From: Parastagonospora avenae f. sp. tritici 18332-5
Lineage: Eukaryota; Ascomycota; Dothideomycetes; Pleosporales; Phaeosphaeriaceae
Length of the DNA stretch: 64,000 nt
NCBI GenBank assembly: GCA_022559985.1
Contig: JAFJTR010000003.1
Location: forward strand, 248,001-312,000
Reading direction: 5' to 3'
The notes beneath the pieces were generated by a model. It did not search any database. It was not told the DNA's origin and saw only the letters and a list, made by a program, of their open reading frames with translations. Position 1 is the first letter of the stretch. Every line of letters starts with the position of its first letter. Position numbers and translations under genes: made by a program. Of the stretch, positions 1 to 11,238 are shown piece by piece.

Positions 1-468
1 TCATCAGAATCGACCTGAGCTGTTGTAAGTTGGGACGATATACACTAAGAATTTTTGCAAATTGCACCGCTGGTATTCCCGCCCAAACTCGAGCCCACAC
101 ATGGTCTTTCCACATAATACCATCTTCTATGACATCTCTGAAACGCTATCAAATGGCTTGGCCAAGCGAAGCTCACAAGTCGTTTGAGCATGGCGAGAAG
201 ATTGGCCGGGGAAACTTGGTCAATATCTAACGTCCCCTAAACCGCTTGTCCATGCATTCTCACGATGTCACTCCAGCACAAGGGCAGTGAAGCCGGCCGT
301 CTTTCTTTGCGCAAGACCGGACGATAACGAGAGCCAATTTCGTAAATGGAGCCATCGGGAACTGCGACGATCTACACATCCACGACACCCGACTTCATGT
401 TGTGAACCGTATCACGACTTCGCTGGACGATCAGAATACACCGGACGTATAAGAGCGCGTTCCAGGCG

Positions 469-1702
469 GTGCGCTTTCCTTCAAGAATCATGCTCGCCGT
501 CCATTCTCCTGTCGTGTTACCAGCACTAATCGCGTGTTCGCTCTTCACGAATTCCCTAGCTCTTCCAAATGGCATCATTGCCGAAGATAAAGGCTCACCG
601 GGGCCTCAATACGCAACATCGTTGACCGGCGGTGAGGGCTGCGACACCCATGAACTATCCCACATCAACGCCGGCTTCCAGGAAATGGCAATCATCTTCC
701 AAGCTGCGCTGCCCTACGAGCCCATCGGCCAGCCCGCCGTAGAGTTCTTCGGCCTCCCCAACCTAGTCGGCAACTACACCAGCATGATCGAAACCAACCT
801 CCAGCGCGCCGCCAACTTCGGCAAACTCGAAGCCAGCGAAGGACCAGCGAATTCAGACATACACGTGCGCTGCGACGATCCACTAGGCGTCTGCCGCTTC
901 GGCAATCGAAGAGAAGGAAGCCACGCAGCATACAACATCGGCAACGAGCCGCACATCGTCTTCTGCCCGGACTATTTCCTCCTCGACCCGTTGAAAAAGC
1001 GCGTCGACAAGAACGCAGAAGACCAAACGGAGAAGGACAAGCTGATGGAATACTACACCCGCGCAACCCTCTGGGCGCGAATGGTCATGCACTTTTCTGA
1101 AATCGGGAAAGCCGTTGTAACCCGCCCGGTGCCTGGTCCTCCCAACTCGACGACTGAGTGGTCAATAAGCATGACCGAAGGCAGCATGAATACATCCGTC
1201 CTCGCCGGCGTGATGAACGAGCGCCCCGACCCCAACGGGCCCAACGACATTCAGACGCTCAAGTACGCATACGGCGTGACGCGCGCGAAGCTGCTGACCG
1301 TGTTATCCACGCAAATGCCCTACGACCCAGCCAACAATGCAGAGAATTATGCATTGTACGCGCAGGCGCGCTATGTGATGCGGGAAAAGGGGTTTTATCC
1401 GAGTATTCCGATTATGGATTTTCCGAACGAGGCGACGGTGTTGACGAATGAGAATTTGCAGGACGGCGAGAAGGTGAGGTGGGCGTTTTTTGATATGACA
1501 GATGTTGTGTATGTATTCCCGTGTTTTGTTTGTGTGAAGGGGTACTAATATGTTGCGTAGAGCGAGGCCGGCTAACATGGAGCTGGAAGGAGACCCGATT
1601 TTCTTCTCAGCTGCATCGTCGAAGCTTGGCATGACAGCTCTTGGTGTTGCATGTACCGTTTTCGCGATGGGCTTCAATCTGATGCTTTCGTCCTACGGTT
1701 GA
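469..1702 (+). CDS. Secreted, probably GPI-anchored M35-like protein lacking the zinc motif (393 aa, 2 exons)
   Basis: Exons 469-1508 and 1561-1702. The intron starts GTATGT and ends GCGTAG after a TACTAAT branch site. Without splicing the frame ends early at 1548; splicing adds 47 residues ending in a hydrophobic tail (LGMTALGVACTVFAMGFNL), as in GPI-anchor signals. The N-terminus has a signal peptide; ATG 490 is an alternative start that gives a cleaner one. Cysteine spacing and the EFFG, NYT and IVFCPDYF segments resemble fungal deuterolysin/lysine-specific metallo-endopeptidase-like (M35 fold) proteins. Where HExxH is expected the sequence reads HFSEI (within ARMVMHFSEIGKAV), so zinc binding looks lost. 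An HELSH string near residue 62 lies in the N-terminal helix and is probably coincidental. Function is inferred to be a non-catalytic cell-surface or apoplastic protein. The fold assignment is moderate; secretion and the intron are stronger. Confidence 0.72.
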
Positions 1703-2342
1703 CACGATCAGTTTTGCCTGTTTCAGCGACAGTCTCGGGATATAAATCATGCAGCAATATCGCAGCCTATTGAAGAACTCTTGGCAGAGACATCGCTTCC
1801 TGGCCCTGAGTACCACACTCGATGGTCACATGATCCATGATTTCATCGATCGACGCGTTTTAATACTCTGTTCAGTTAGGGCGGGCTTGCCCAACCATCC
1901 ATGCCATTCGAAGAAAGTGAATGAGTGGTCGGAACATCGCGGACGAAGAAGGAAAGCATAGAAAGGCAGAATTATTGGCAAACGAACATGAGTGGTGGTA
2001 CCCGGAGGTATTCAGATGCCCTTTACTCAAGAAGGATGCTGCAATGGCGTGCTTACTTGCTCATGGAGGGATAGAAGAAGGAGAATATGTGGAAAGAAGC
2101 GAACGACAAAAGGAGTGGAGATACATATGACAGTGATGCTGGAAGTCATAAATGACGAAATGAGAAGGAGTGGATATACGACGATGATGTTGAAAAGAAC
2201 GGCAAGATGCAGATAGATGACAGGAAAAATAGAAGAAGGGAAAGTAGGAAACCAAAGACCTCTAGAACGAATGCAAGCACCCTCTCCCTCGGGGCGCTCA
2301 ACGCCTCTCAACCCCTTCTCCAGTCACCTGTATCTCTCCAAT
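1703..2342. other. Intergenic, no gene seen
   Basis: Short open frames on both strands only, with no splice-linked coding. The stretch from about 2060 to 2300 is purine-rich on the plus strand (GA-rich repeats), which inflates open frames. It separates two convergent genes and so probably holds their 3' ends. Confidence 0.5.
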
Positions 2343-3058
2343 CTACCTTACCGGCGGCTGTTCCCAATGCCTTAGCATCTGCGCAACCGCATAATTCCAC
2401 TCCGCCACAAAAGCCGCCGTGAGCTGCGTAATCTGCTCGGACGACGGCGTGTGACCGCCCCACATCGCTGGTAGCGACGCCTGGTAGCGGGCATAGTACG
2501 ATACGAGTTGACTGGATCTGATTAGCATGCTGTCTTTGATTTGCCAAGTCGTGGCAGTGAAGTGACGAACTCTGTTTGGATCTTGCTGAGGACCAGCCAG
2601 CACAAGTTCCAGGAACGGTTCGATGCCGGGTCGGAGTAGACGCGGTTCTTGGCCTCGTCTAGGCAGTAAGAACTGTTAGGAATAGCGGTTAGAAGAAGTG
2701 AATTTGAGAAAAGGGGTTGATGATGTACCTGAAGGGATAGTTTTTCGTCAGTCCACGAAGTTCAGTTAGCAGCCCGTGAGAATCAACGTAATACGACCCT
2801 AGTCCCAGGTCAGTCTCCAACTGCTGTCCACTCGATTCATTTATTCTTACAAGCTGCCGTCATGGGCTCGCTGACATCTGGAGTACCCAACACAGCAAAC
2901 GCCTTCTCAATACGTCGAAGTTCTATCAAGGTGTTGACTTGGTGAGTTCGAAGAGCGTAGATGTATTGTTCCTTTTCGGCCTAGAGTTCATCAGCTACAA
3001 TGTTCCTTGAACTGACACTATCTGCTCTACAACGTACTGAAGAAATCTTTCGAGACAT
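2343..3058 (-). CDS. Hypothetical protein, 178 aa, 4 exons
   Basis: Exons (minus) 3058-3038, 2980-2851, 2798-2729, 2658-2343. Introns are 57, 52 and 70 bases with GTACGT, GTAAGA and GTACAT donors, and phases close to 179 codons including stop. The third intron must use the second of two acceptors (CTGCCTAG) to keep frame. The product starts MSRKISSAEKEQYIYALRTH and ends AQMLRHWEQPPVR. It has no signal peptide or membrane segment and looks helical, with regularly spaced aromatic residues. I do not recognise the family. Support is the phase-consistent exon chain and an amphipathic composition unlike random open frames. It converges with the M35-like gene. Confidence 0.6.
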
Positions 3059-5515
3059 TGTGGCTGAGTTTGGGACGCGGTATCTCTGTGCTGGTGGGTT
3101 GTTGAATTCGCTGAATTCAGACTTGGCGGATGATGAAGAGTATGCCGACATAAAATTCCGGCTGCACAGGTCCTTCGGTCAACCTGGTCTGGTCGGTGAG
3201 GCTGAAAATGTGAATGGCTTTACGTTTCGTAGAAGCTATAGTGTATCTAGTGTTGAGATCCGAACTCCGATTGTTCTTCGCGGTTCTGGAGTGCGCCCTT
3301 TCTTCTGACCCAGGGTGAGGACCTGAGTTATGCAGTGTCACGAAATGTTCGAAAGATCTAGTGCTGCGTAGTTCAAGGTAATCCGAAGGAGTTTGGCAAG
3401 AATCGCTGATCTCGTTTTCCCAAGACGGTCGGTAATGAAGAAATGTCCCTGTTGTGATGAAGTCGTTGCAGATGGAATAACCCGAAACTGTTATATACTG
3501 ATAAAGGAAGTATCAGGACGTGAATATCCGAGACATAGTCAGATATGACATACGAACCAGAGCCAGTAATCCAGCTTCAAGACGATGAGTTCAACTGCTG
3601 GCCTAAGTGAATGTCCTATTCAGTCCATCGTCCGACGCCACACAGTCATAAAATAGTGAGAACTTCCAGGTGAATCGGTCCCAAAAGAGTAGCCAGCTGA
3701 AAGATGCTGTGAAGGTAGGGTTCAAGTGTTGGAGTCTCCACTATCAAGGGTACCAAGATATAAGCCTTATCACCTTTCAAGGCCTGGCGCACTTCCGGCC
3801 TAGTCCCAATGGATCTCCATAGGAACTTTTGTTGCGCCTATGGATCGTTCACCCTGTCAGGCCCGGAAGATACGGTAATACGGTGGTATGGGCCCAAGTC
3901 CCGTGCTAGTACTTTAGGGCTTTGGCGGACCGGTCGATCTGATGCTGAGCAACATCTTGGAAGATGATGGATGCCTTGCAGCCACATTCTGTATGCCCAG
4001 GCCGTCGGTATGGTCTACTATTCGTCGTGTCGCAGTCGTGAATTGACGATTCGTGAGAAGCAGTGGACCTTATCGGTGCACGATGGTCCCGGGGCCTTGT
4101 CATGACGAGCTAACCATCGGAATCCAGTACGTTTCGAGTAAGTCACTTCTTCGAGCACGTTGCTTAGCCTTCAGCTCAACAGGCTGTCACGATGTTGTGT
4201 AGGTGAAGCCGTAGGCGTAGTAGAGCGGAGTGTGCGAAGTTGAATGTTCGGAAACTCGACTTCCCGTGGGTATATCAGGAAGTAGTTACCCCGCAAGTAA
4301 GGCTAAACACATTCGGTAGATACTGACAAGCCATGAGGCTGGTGCTGATGGCCTTGCTGACGAACGTAGACGTTAAATGCGGGAAAACAACGGAAGCGCC
4401 GTTGGTAGTGGCTGTGCATAGCAGCCAAGCCTTGAACTTCACCGCCGTTCCTCACAAGAAACATGAGTCCTGGACGTATACAGAACGTCAAATGTGCGCC
4501 AGTTGGTGTCGAAGGATGTTCTTGTCAATCGGTGATGGTAAGCTGTCGCTTGTTGTGCTTCCATCAAGTGGTGCAACCATCGAAGATCAGTGTACAGCCT
4601 CATCGCACTAGCCACAGACAGCGTTCACATCTTCTACCAGGTTTGTGCATATGCAATATTCTGCCCAATCGATCTTATGATTAGCATATGCTTTCCCGTA
4701 GTTTCAGACGCTGAGATCCTCCGTATAATGTATACCGTATCACACGTTCGTCCACAGATGAGGCTGAAGAAGGATCGTAAGCAGCCACAGGCCAAATACG
4801 AGCGCAGGCACCTATGACCACCTAAGCGCCATCCCAGTCAGATTCGAGGCACTGCAGATTGTGATCTCACTATCGTAGATATGCAATGATTGGTAAAAAT
4901 CCGTCGCTATCAAACCAAGCATTTATTGATCACCAGCTAATAAAGTATGCTTATTCGAGCTGACTTTCTTTCGTCAGATTGTGACGGAGCTCCTTCTACT
5001 TGGGTTGAGAGGTGAAAAGACCTCCAATCACCTTGACCGATGCCACCAAGTTCGAGGTGACAGCCGCATGTTTCAGACAGAGCCCATAGAAGCTGAGGTT
5101 AAGGTTGTTTTCTGATTTCTCTTAGTGCTTGAGACATGCGCAGCTCTGAGGCGGTAATCGATGGACCTTGTGGCTATGTCATGCGCTCCTCAAGCCTGGC
5201 CAGTGATCGACCGAAATACTCTGTGCTGTATAAAGCGTTCTCGGGCACTTGCATGCCATGTGCCTTTGGTAGTATTGAACCTACTCCCTCTCTATCACCA
5301 TGTGAATCAGTTATTGCACAGGCCACCTCTGGACGGACTGGAGTGAAAAATATTGATGAATCATCGTAGCATGGCGTCAATTGATCAAAGATCAGGGCTG
5401 ATGCGAAAAGCATCGCTGTGAACATCGAACTCTATGCTTGCATTCCGGGAACTATTCACAATATGTGGTAATACAACCCAGACAGGGCATGGTTTGGCTA
5501 GTTGAAAAGAGATGC
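3059..5515. other. Gene-free stretch of about 2.4 kb
   Basis: No open frame longer than about 100 codons, and no chain of exons I could assemble on either strand. Base composition is near balanced with no obvious tandem or inverted repeats. It may contain the 5' region of the minus-strand gene at 2343-3058 or an eroded element, but I see no recognisable transposon motif. Confidence 0.4.
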
Positions 5516-6286
5516 TTAGAGGACGGAAAGGTCGCCGAACTTCTCCTGTACGGGTGTTAGCATTAATCCGGTCTTCACGATTTCGTCGCGAGTGACTTGC
5601 CTTGTAGCCGGGGACGGCCCAGCGGCCCTTGGAAACAAGCTGCTCGGTGCGCTTGTCGATGTCGGGCTGAGCAGCCGCAACCTCGTCCTGTAGGGTCCGT
5701 TAGCATCCATGTCCACCTCCATTTCGAGCGTTCCCAATGTCTACGCACCACAGTCAAATCGGAGAATGGCCTGGCGTCCTCGATGTTCTTCAGCGTCTTC
5801 TCCAAATCGCTTAGCTCCTTGTCCACGACGCTCTTGGTCTGCTCGGCGCTCTGGAGAGCCTGTGCCTCGAAGGCCTCAATTGCCTTGATCTGTCTGCTCA
5901 CGTCGTAGGTCTGGGGCTTGAAGGCGCTGAACTGCTTCTCGATGTCGTCAACGATGGCCTGGTTCTTGAGGATGCTGCGGTAGTGCTGGAAGTCGACGGT
6001 TTGCGCCTGCTCGGAGAGGACGGTGACTTTGCGGCGCGCATCGTCGTTGCGCTTCTTGAAGGATTGAAGAGCGGCAGCAGTGTTGCCCTTAAGGCCCAGC
6101 TGCGTGCCGATCTTTGTCCAGTCGAGCTTGAGAGCGGCGCTGCGCTGTAAGAGGGATAATGTTAGTTTTCTTGAGATGTAAATGGGGGTGCCATTGCGGG
6201 CGGGTGGGCGTCGCGGAAGCGGCAATTGAGCTTTACGGAGCTTCCGAGAGTGCGGGAAAGGGGGCTGAACGTACTCCAACGGCCAT
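5516..6286 (-). CDS. ATP7: Mitochondrial F1Fo ATP synthase subunit d (174 aa, 4 exons)
   Basis: Exons (minus) 6286-6275, 6144-5749, 5687-5601, 5545-5516, total 175 codons including stop. The product begins MAVGRSAALKLDWTKIGTQL and ends EKFGDLSVL, both characteristic of fungal subunit d; the length equals the usual 173-174 residues. Subunit d is part of the peripheral stalk that holds F1 against rotation in the inner mitochondrial membrane. The first coding exon is only 12 bases (MAVG), followed by a 130-base intron. The third intron starts GCAAGT instead of GTAAGT after TACAAG: a GC-AG intron with an otherwise perfect donor. Other introns are 61 and 55 bases. A helical coiled-coil-like middle carries the DDARRKVTVL and KTLKNIEDARPFSDLTV segments. 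Family assignment is firm. Confidence 0.95.
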
Positions 6287-6657
6287 TGTGATGGATGTGA
6301 TGGGGTTGTGGGGATGGGAGTGGCTCACTGGGCATGAAAGTTGAGATCCGGCTGCCGCTTCGCCAAGACCGGGCAAGGGCTCGCTGCCTTATGTAAGCCA
6401 CCCATTTCCGTCGAGGTGCCCAGGTGAGATTGACACAACACAGGTATCACAATAGCGTGTAACAAGAAAGCTGGCTCACGGTATACGATGAATTCAGCAT
6501 TCACGGACTGGCATCACTCAAAGCTAGATGTAAATAGTGTTCTTGGCATATAGTTTCCGAAGATTGATTTTATGTCTCTTTACGTGAGCGAGCAGGACTA
6601 CAAGTCTCCGCACTGCTCAGAAGCCATGTGTTCCTGCACCTTTTAGGTTGCATGTGA

Positions 6658-7440
6658 CTATATCGAGAGGGCCATGATGGAGTTGACAATATCATTGTCG
6701 TTCTCCTTGAGCGCCTTGACGGCCTTCTTCCGCGAGACACTGGCCTGCTGCATGACAAGCTCGATGTCCTTGGCCTCGAGACCAGAGTCATCGACCTCCT
6801 CATCGTCGTCCTCTTCTTCCTCCTCATCCTCATCGTCCTTCTTGTCCTCTACAGCCTTGCCCTTGCCCTTGTGGTCATGGTCGTGGTCGTGGTCGTGGCC
6901 AGAGTGGTCGTGGGAAGCGGCCTCGGCCTGAGCGAGCTGCTGGGCAGCGGAAGCCTGGGCCTGGGAGTTCAAGTCCTCGATCTTGGCCTCGCCGAAGATG
7001 CTGGTGCGGGGTTAGCTGGTGGTTTTGTGCAATTGAAGTGGGGCAAGCTCACATCCAGGTGTTGCTTGAGGGAGACTTGTAGACATCGGGCTGGTTGATC
7101 ACGAAGAGGATCTGTATCGTGTCAGTCCCAATTCTTCCAAATGGTGAAGCTCTGCGGCTGTGCGTGCCCGCGTCGTTCCACCAATTGTTTCCTATGCACT
7201 CACGTTCTTCGGTCGGCGGAGCGTGACGCGGGTGATGCCGTCAATGTGCTTCAGTCCGAGCTTGGCTATGGCCTTGCGAGCCTTCTTCTCGTTGCGAGAG
7301 TGGACAGCGACTGAGGCGCCCGCGGGGATGTTGGCCTCGCCCTCCTCGCCCTCGGACTCGTCGCTGGACTCATCCTCCTCAATCTGGACGTTCTTCTTCT
7401 CGGGCTCGTCAGGGAGCTCTTCAATGCGTGGGTTGGACAT
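6658..7440 (-). CDS. EGD2: Nascent polypeptide-associated complex subunit alpha (212 aa, 3 exons)
   Basis: Exons (minus) 7440-7204, 7111-7053, 7000-6658; introns of 92 and 52 bases. MSNPRIEELP opens an acidic N-terminus. The NAC beta-barrel follows (NEKKARKAIAKLGLKHIDGI, then [27 protein letters not shown] across two splice junctions). A linker contains HDHDHDHDHKGKGK and a run of Asp/Glu. The C-terminal UBA-like domain ends DIVNSIMALSI. NAC-alpha pairs with NAC-beta (Egd1) at the ribosome exit tunnel, shields nascent chains and influences mitochondrial and ER targeting. The His-Asp repeat in the linker is longer than I expect in yeast, but such linkers vary. An upstream in-frame ATG at 7509 is less likely because MSNPRIEELP matches the family start. 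Confidence 0.95.
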
Positions 7441-7913
7441 GTTGACGGGTGTGGTTGACGCTTCACGGTGGTGGTGCTGCAGCTCGATAAGTTGGGGGTG
7501 GAGTGCCAAGCCAGAATTTAGTGGTGGGCGCTCTAGCTTTAGCGAGGCAGCTGCGAATGACGACTATCACCATGGGCTGCCTCCAGGGCTTCACATGCAC
7601 AATTACAGGGTCTGGGCAGGTTTGGTCATTACAAGGGTATCATTCTGGCAGCTCTAGTTTTTGGTTTGTGGTTTCATGAAAGTGTTGATTTGACTCTCTT
7701 GCTACATGTGGACGCATGCGAGAGCCGAGTGAACCATCCCATCCGAATTGCTCCGTGCCAGTCATTGGACTAATTCGCCCGAATTCCAGGTCTTGAATTT
7801 TTGAATGCCTAGGGTCGCCCTCGAATGCTCATGAAAATGCACATCATGCCTCGCCATCCCCTTGCATGCAGCGACCGCCACCACACCATGTCTCCCGACA
7901 GTGACTAAAGAAC

Positions 7914-8506
7914 TTATGCCTTGGCGCTGGCGCGGATCTTAGCAAAGGTCTTCTGGACCTCGTAGCGGGCCTGTATATCATGTTAGTCGCCATGTCTTCC
8001 GAGCGCAGATTGTGTTGCGTTGTAATCCACTGGAACATGTCCGGCAACCACGACGCCAGCAAGCAACATACCTGCTTCCTCATCTTCATGACCTTGAATC
8101 GCTCAAAGTCGTTCAGGCCCCGCCTCTTCTGCATCGCCGCGCGCTTCTTGGCCCATGCGCTCTCGTCGAACTTCTCCTGGACCTTGTGCTCCTCCCACTT
8201 CTTTGCTACGTGGCCCACACCGCTGGCGCGGGGAAGCTTGGGGATGACGATGGGGGTGAGGGAAAGCTTTGCGAGCGCAATCTCCTGGCGGGCGACGGGG
8301 GCCTTCTCGGAGGGACCGTCGACAAGCACCTATATATCTGTAAGTCCGTGTTCAACAGCCAATTCTCGGGGATTTCGTACGCGCTTGTGGTCGATGATCT
8401 CGACGACGACGGCTAACCGGCCCTCGTACTGGCCTTCGTTGAAGAGGACCACACGGCCAACCTCGACCAGCCTCCAGGCGCTCGTTGTGATGTTGGCGTC
8501 ACCCAT
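7914..8506 (-). CDS. RPL14: 60S ribosomal protein eL14 (146 aa, 3 exons)
   Basis: Exons (minus) 8506-8381, 8329-8072, 7970-7914; introns of 51 and 101 bases; 147 codons including stop. The product starts MGDANITTSAWRLVEVGRVV and carries the KOW-like segment NEGQYEGRLAVVVEIIDHKR, then VLVDGPSEKAPVARQEI. It ends in a basic helical tail (KKRAAMQKRRGLNDFERFKV ... KIRASAKA), the fungal L14e layout. It is a component of the large cytosolic ribosomal subunit. It sits with NAC-alpha and ATP7 in a minus-strand housekeeping block. The last coding exon is 57 bases. Confidence 0.95.
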
Positions 8507-8767
8507 TTCGTCGGTATGTGCTGCAATTAACTGTTAGGCTATGTAAAGAGTGTGTGTGCAGTATCGAGTGCGTACTGGTCGGAAATAGGAATCGGTGTTG
8601 TTGTCGTGTCGGATGTTGGAGGTCGATTCGGGAAGAACGAAATTCAGTGCGGTCGGTGCCACGGTGCCGGGTCCGTGCGCACTAGCTTAGCGAGTCGAGC
8701 TTGAAAAGTTCGCGACTTCCTCGCGACTTTGCGTTCTTACCATCTCCCCCCTACAACATCAACAACA

Positions 8768-9198
8768 ATGACCGCGCCTTTGTCGCCGTCGCGATTGCCT
8801 GCTTATTGCATTGGTACTGTGTGAGCACACGTGCGCATCTCTTCTTAGGATGCGCGACGCTCAGCTTTGATCTGCTCCAAATTGAGCCTTCCCGCATGCC
8901 GTCACTAACAAACAGCCGCGATCTGGGCCACAACCTTCAACTGTAAGTCTCTTCCTCTTCTCTGTACTCCCACATCATCCAATGATGACGTAATTTGCGA
9001 TTGAGTTCAATGCCGGACACCCTCGCCGGGGTGTCATAACGGTGTTGATACGGTGACATTTCATTTCTTACATATTCTGAGCTTCATCTCGAGTCTGCCC
9101 TTGACTTCAAACACGTCAGAGTTTTCACTGACATTGCAAAGCTAGATCTCTTAACTCATGCTCACTGACCCAGCTCAGTACACAGCTCCTCATGCTTG
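8768..9198 (+). CDS. Possible small multi-exon gene (low confidence)
   Basis: ATG 8768 follows a fungal-type leader (CAACATCAACAACA), divergent from RPL14 with about 260 bases between the two starts. Phase-compatible pieces are 8768-8813, 8916-8942 and 9174-9198. They are joined by introns with GTACTG, GTAAGT and GTAAGT donors and CTAAC...CAG-type acceptors. They would encode MTAPLSPSRLPAYCIAAIWA and a dozen further residues, with a hydrophobic centre. Continuation through the last GTAAGT donor is uncertain; the next acceptor (CCTAG near 9262) would give an immediate stop. It could be a microprotein or a transcribed leader. I do not recognise it. Confidence 0.3.
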
Positions 9199-9579
9199 GT
9201 AAGTCACAGTCCGCATACCCAGCCTGCCCCCCTTCCGATGATTAAAACCATCATGCCTAGATAGTAAATGACCTCCGGGTATGATTTACGTCATGTACAC
9301 ACCAAGATCACTGAGGAAGAACATCACAACCATCCTTGTTACACATACGAAGCTTTTCGAACTGTCACTGACAAGCCTGTAGATCAAATACGCCGCGTGG
9401 ACTCAGCACATGGGCTTGCAGTATTGTGTGATGGTGTGATCATTGTTGATGCATAGCTTCACGTACAAAGGTACACGGAGTGAGTAAGTAGCGACCAGCT
9501 CACGCATAAGGCAATTATCTCAAATAGTTGCTCAATTCCATATGCTTTATTACAATGTTTAATTTTCACCATTGTGACT

Positions 9580-10761
9580 TCACTCAGCCTCCGCCGCCTC
9601 TGTATTTATGTGAGCCCGTCTTCCCCTCCGCGTCGTAATCTTGCGACCGTAGTTGCAGTACAAGTTGATCAACAGCTCCCTCACAAGATCAGAGAATGCC
9701 GTCCTCGTGTCAAACTTACTCCCACCATACGGAAACGGCACAATCTTCCTCCAATCCGCCTCTTCCTCGAAGAAAAATTCCAGATCAAACGCATCGGCTT
9801 TCCGCAGCATATCCTTCAGCACGACCCTGTCGTCATGCTCATCCGCCCAAGCCCACAACTTCGGATCGAGGAAGTTCAGCGTATCTCTCGTCGTGTCCCT
9901 CGCCAGGATCTGCGCATTGAAGAGCAAGTGCCGGAGAATATTGACGCTACACCCGCACTCTATGACCGCGAACCGCAACAGCTCCGTCGTCAGCGCTTTC
10001 GGCACACCCAGTAACACTGCCAGTGCAGCAACCGCATGCTCATTCCCCTCTCTAATCGCCTCCCTGATCCCCTTCTTTGCCGTTTCTCCACTCGTGCTGC
10101 CTGCCCAGTCAATCTCGCCGTTCAGCGACACAAGCACGTACAGCAGTGACGCCTTATCCTTTGTCCATGGCCCATGCAAAACTTTCTCAGGAACGAAGAA
10201 GCCCTCTGCGAAACTCAGATACGGAATCTTGGTAAATTGAAACGGCCACAAGCCATCGAACTCTCGGACGCCGGGGACTTCGACGCCGGCCTTTGCCCAT
10301 GCTTTGCCACGCAGATTGACCATGGTGTGGTGTGCGTGGCCCACGTATTTGATGAAGAACGGGAAGGTGAAGAAGCAGCAGTTGAGCAGATCTGATTGGA
10401 GTTTTGGGTCGGATGTTTTGATGCGGTCCCGGTGGTTGGTTTTGTGATCGACGGTGTGGAAGAATGCGTTCATGGTAAAGTCCATGTAAATTTTACCAGA
10501 GGATAGCTTGCGTCCGAGATCTGGGCTGCATTGGGGTAGGGCGAGACTCATGCTACGCAGGAATATCATCTCGAGCAATTCCGGCGGCAGGCCTTCGAGT
10601 GTTGGCGTTGACATGGCGTCTACTCTATCGTTCTTCTTCTTGATTTTGCGCAGTCGTTTAACGTCTGCTAGTAGTGAAGATTGAAGTTTCGCGTTGAGGA
10701 GTGATGCTGGATGTCTTCGTTTGCGTCCACGTATTTTGACAGGTGTGAGCGCCAGATCCAT
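9580..10761 (-). CDS. F-box-like protein, single exon, 393 aa
   Basis: One uninterrupted exon. The N-terminus has a basic cluster (KIRGRKRRHP) that may be a nuclear signal. A short F-box-like segment follows (LEGLPPELLEMIFLRSM, about residues 55-71). The rest is helical and may adopt ankyrin- or TPR-like packing (KKGIREAIREGNEHAVAALA, VIECGCSVNILRHLL). F-box proteins bind Skp1 and recruit substrates to SCF ubiquitin ligases; the substrate here is unknown. Such single-exon F-box-like proteins are numerous and fast-evolving in Dothideomycetes. A start at the internal ATG 10614 (MSTPTLEGLP) is possible and would place the F-box at the N-terminus. Confidence 0.75.
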   Translation of the reverse strand: MDLALTPVKIRGRKRRHPASLLNAKLQSSLLADVKRLRKIKKKNDRVDAMSTPTLEGLPPELLEMIFLRSMSLALPQCSPDLGRKLSSGKIYMDFTMNAFFHTVDHKTNHRDRIKTSDPKLQSDLLNCCFFTFPFFIKYVGHAHHTMVNLRGKAWAKAGVEVPGVREFDGLWPFQFTKIPYLSFAEGFFVPEKVLHGPWTKDKASLLYVLVSLNGEIDWAGSTSGETAKKGIREAIREGNEHAVAALAVLLGVPKALTTELLRFAVIECGCSVNILRHLLFNAQILARDTTRDTLNFLDPKLWAWADEHDDRVVLKDMLRKADAFDLEFFFEEEADWRKIVPFPYGGSKFDTRTAFSDLVRELLINLYCNYGRKITTRRGRRAHINTEAAEAE

Positions 10762-11238
10762 TGGCTCTTATATCGCGGTTCCAGGCAGCAGAATTGCGGG
10801 CGCCATGCAGGGTGCTGCAATTGGGATGGTGCATTCGCGCCTCAGAAAGTGCTCACTGGCTGTGGCGCAGTTTGGCGCATTGGCCGCTAGTGTGGCTTTG
10901 CCGCGGACTGTCGCTCGGGCCTAACTCTTTGTGTTTCTGGAGCGCATCAACACCATAAACAATCGACTCTCGAAGACCCTTGTCGCCCTATCACACCACT
11001 CGAGAAGCGCGTTGATACGACATTCACTAAAATGCAGGTCCACGCTGTGCCTGAAGCGGAGCGCGCGTTTGATTCGACGGGAAGAAGATTGCCCTGGGCA
11101 TATGAGTTCGCGGAGTAAGTGACAGCCTTGAGTGAATGTATTCGATCCGCACGCACTGTGGTTGCATGATGCAGTTGCTGGAACCATATATACGACTATT
11201 GGAATACTTCCGACTTCATACAAAGCCTCCAGTACACA

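Noticed and set aside
654..668. HELSH as an HExxH zinc-protease motif
   Set aside because: It falls in the N-terminal helix region of an M35-like fold rather than at the catalytic position, so it is probably coincidental.
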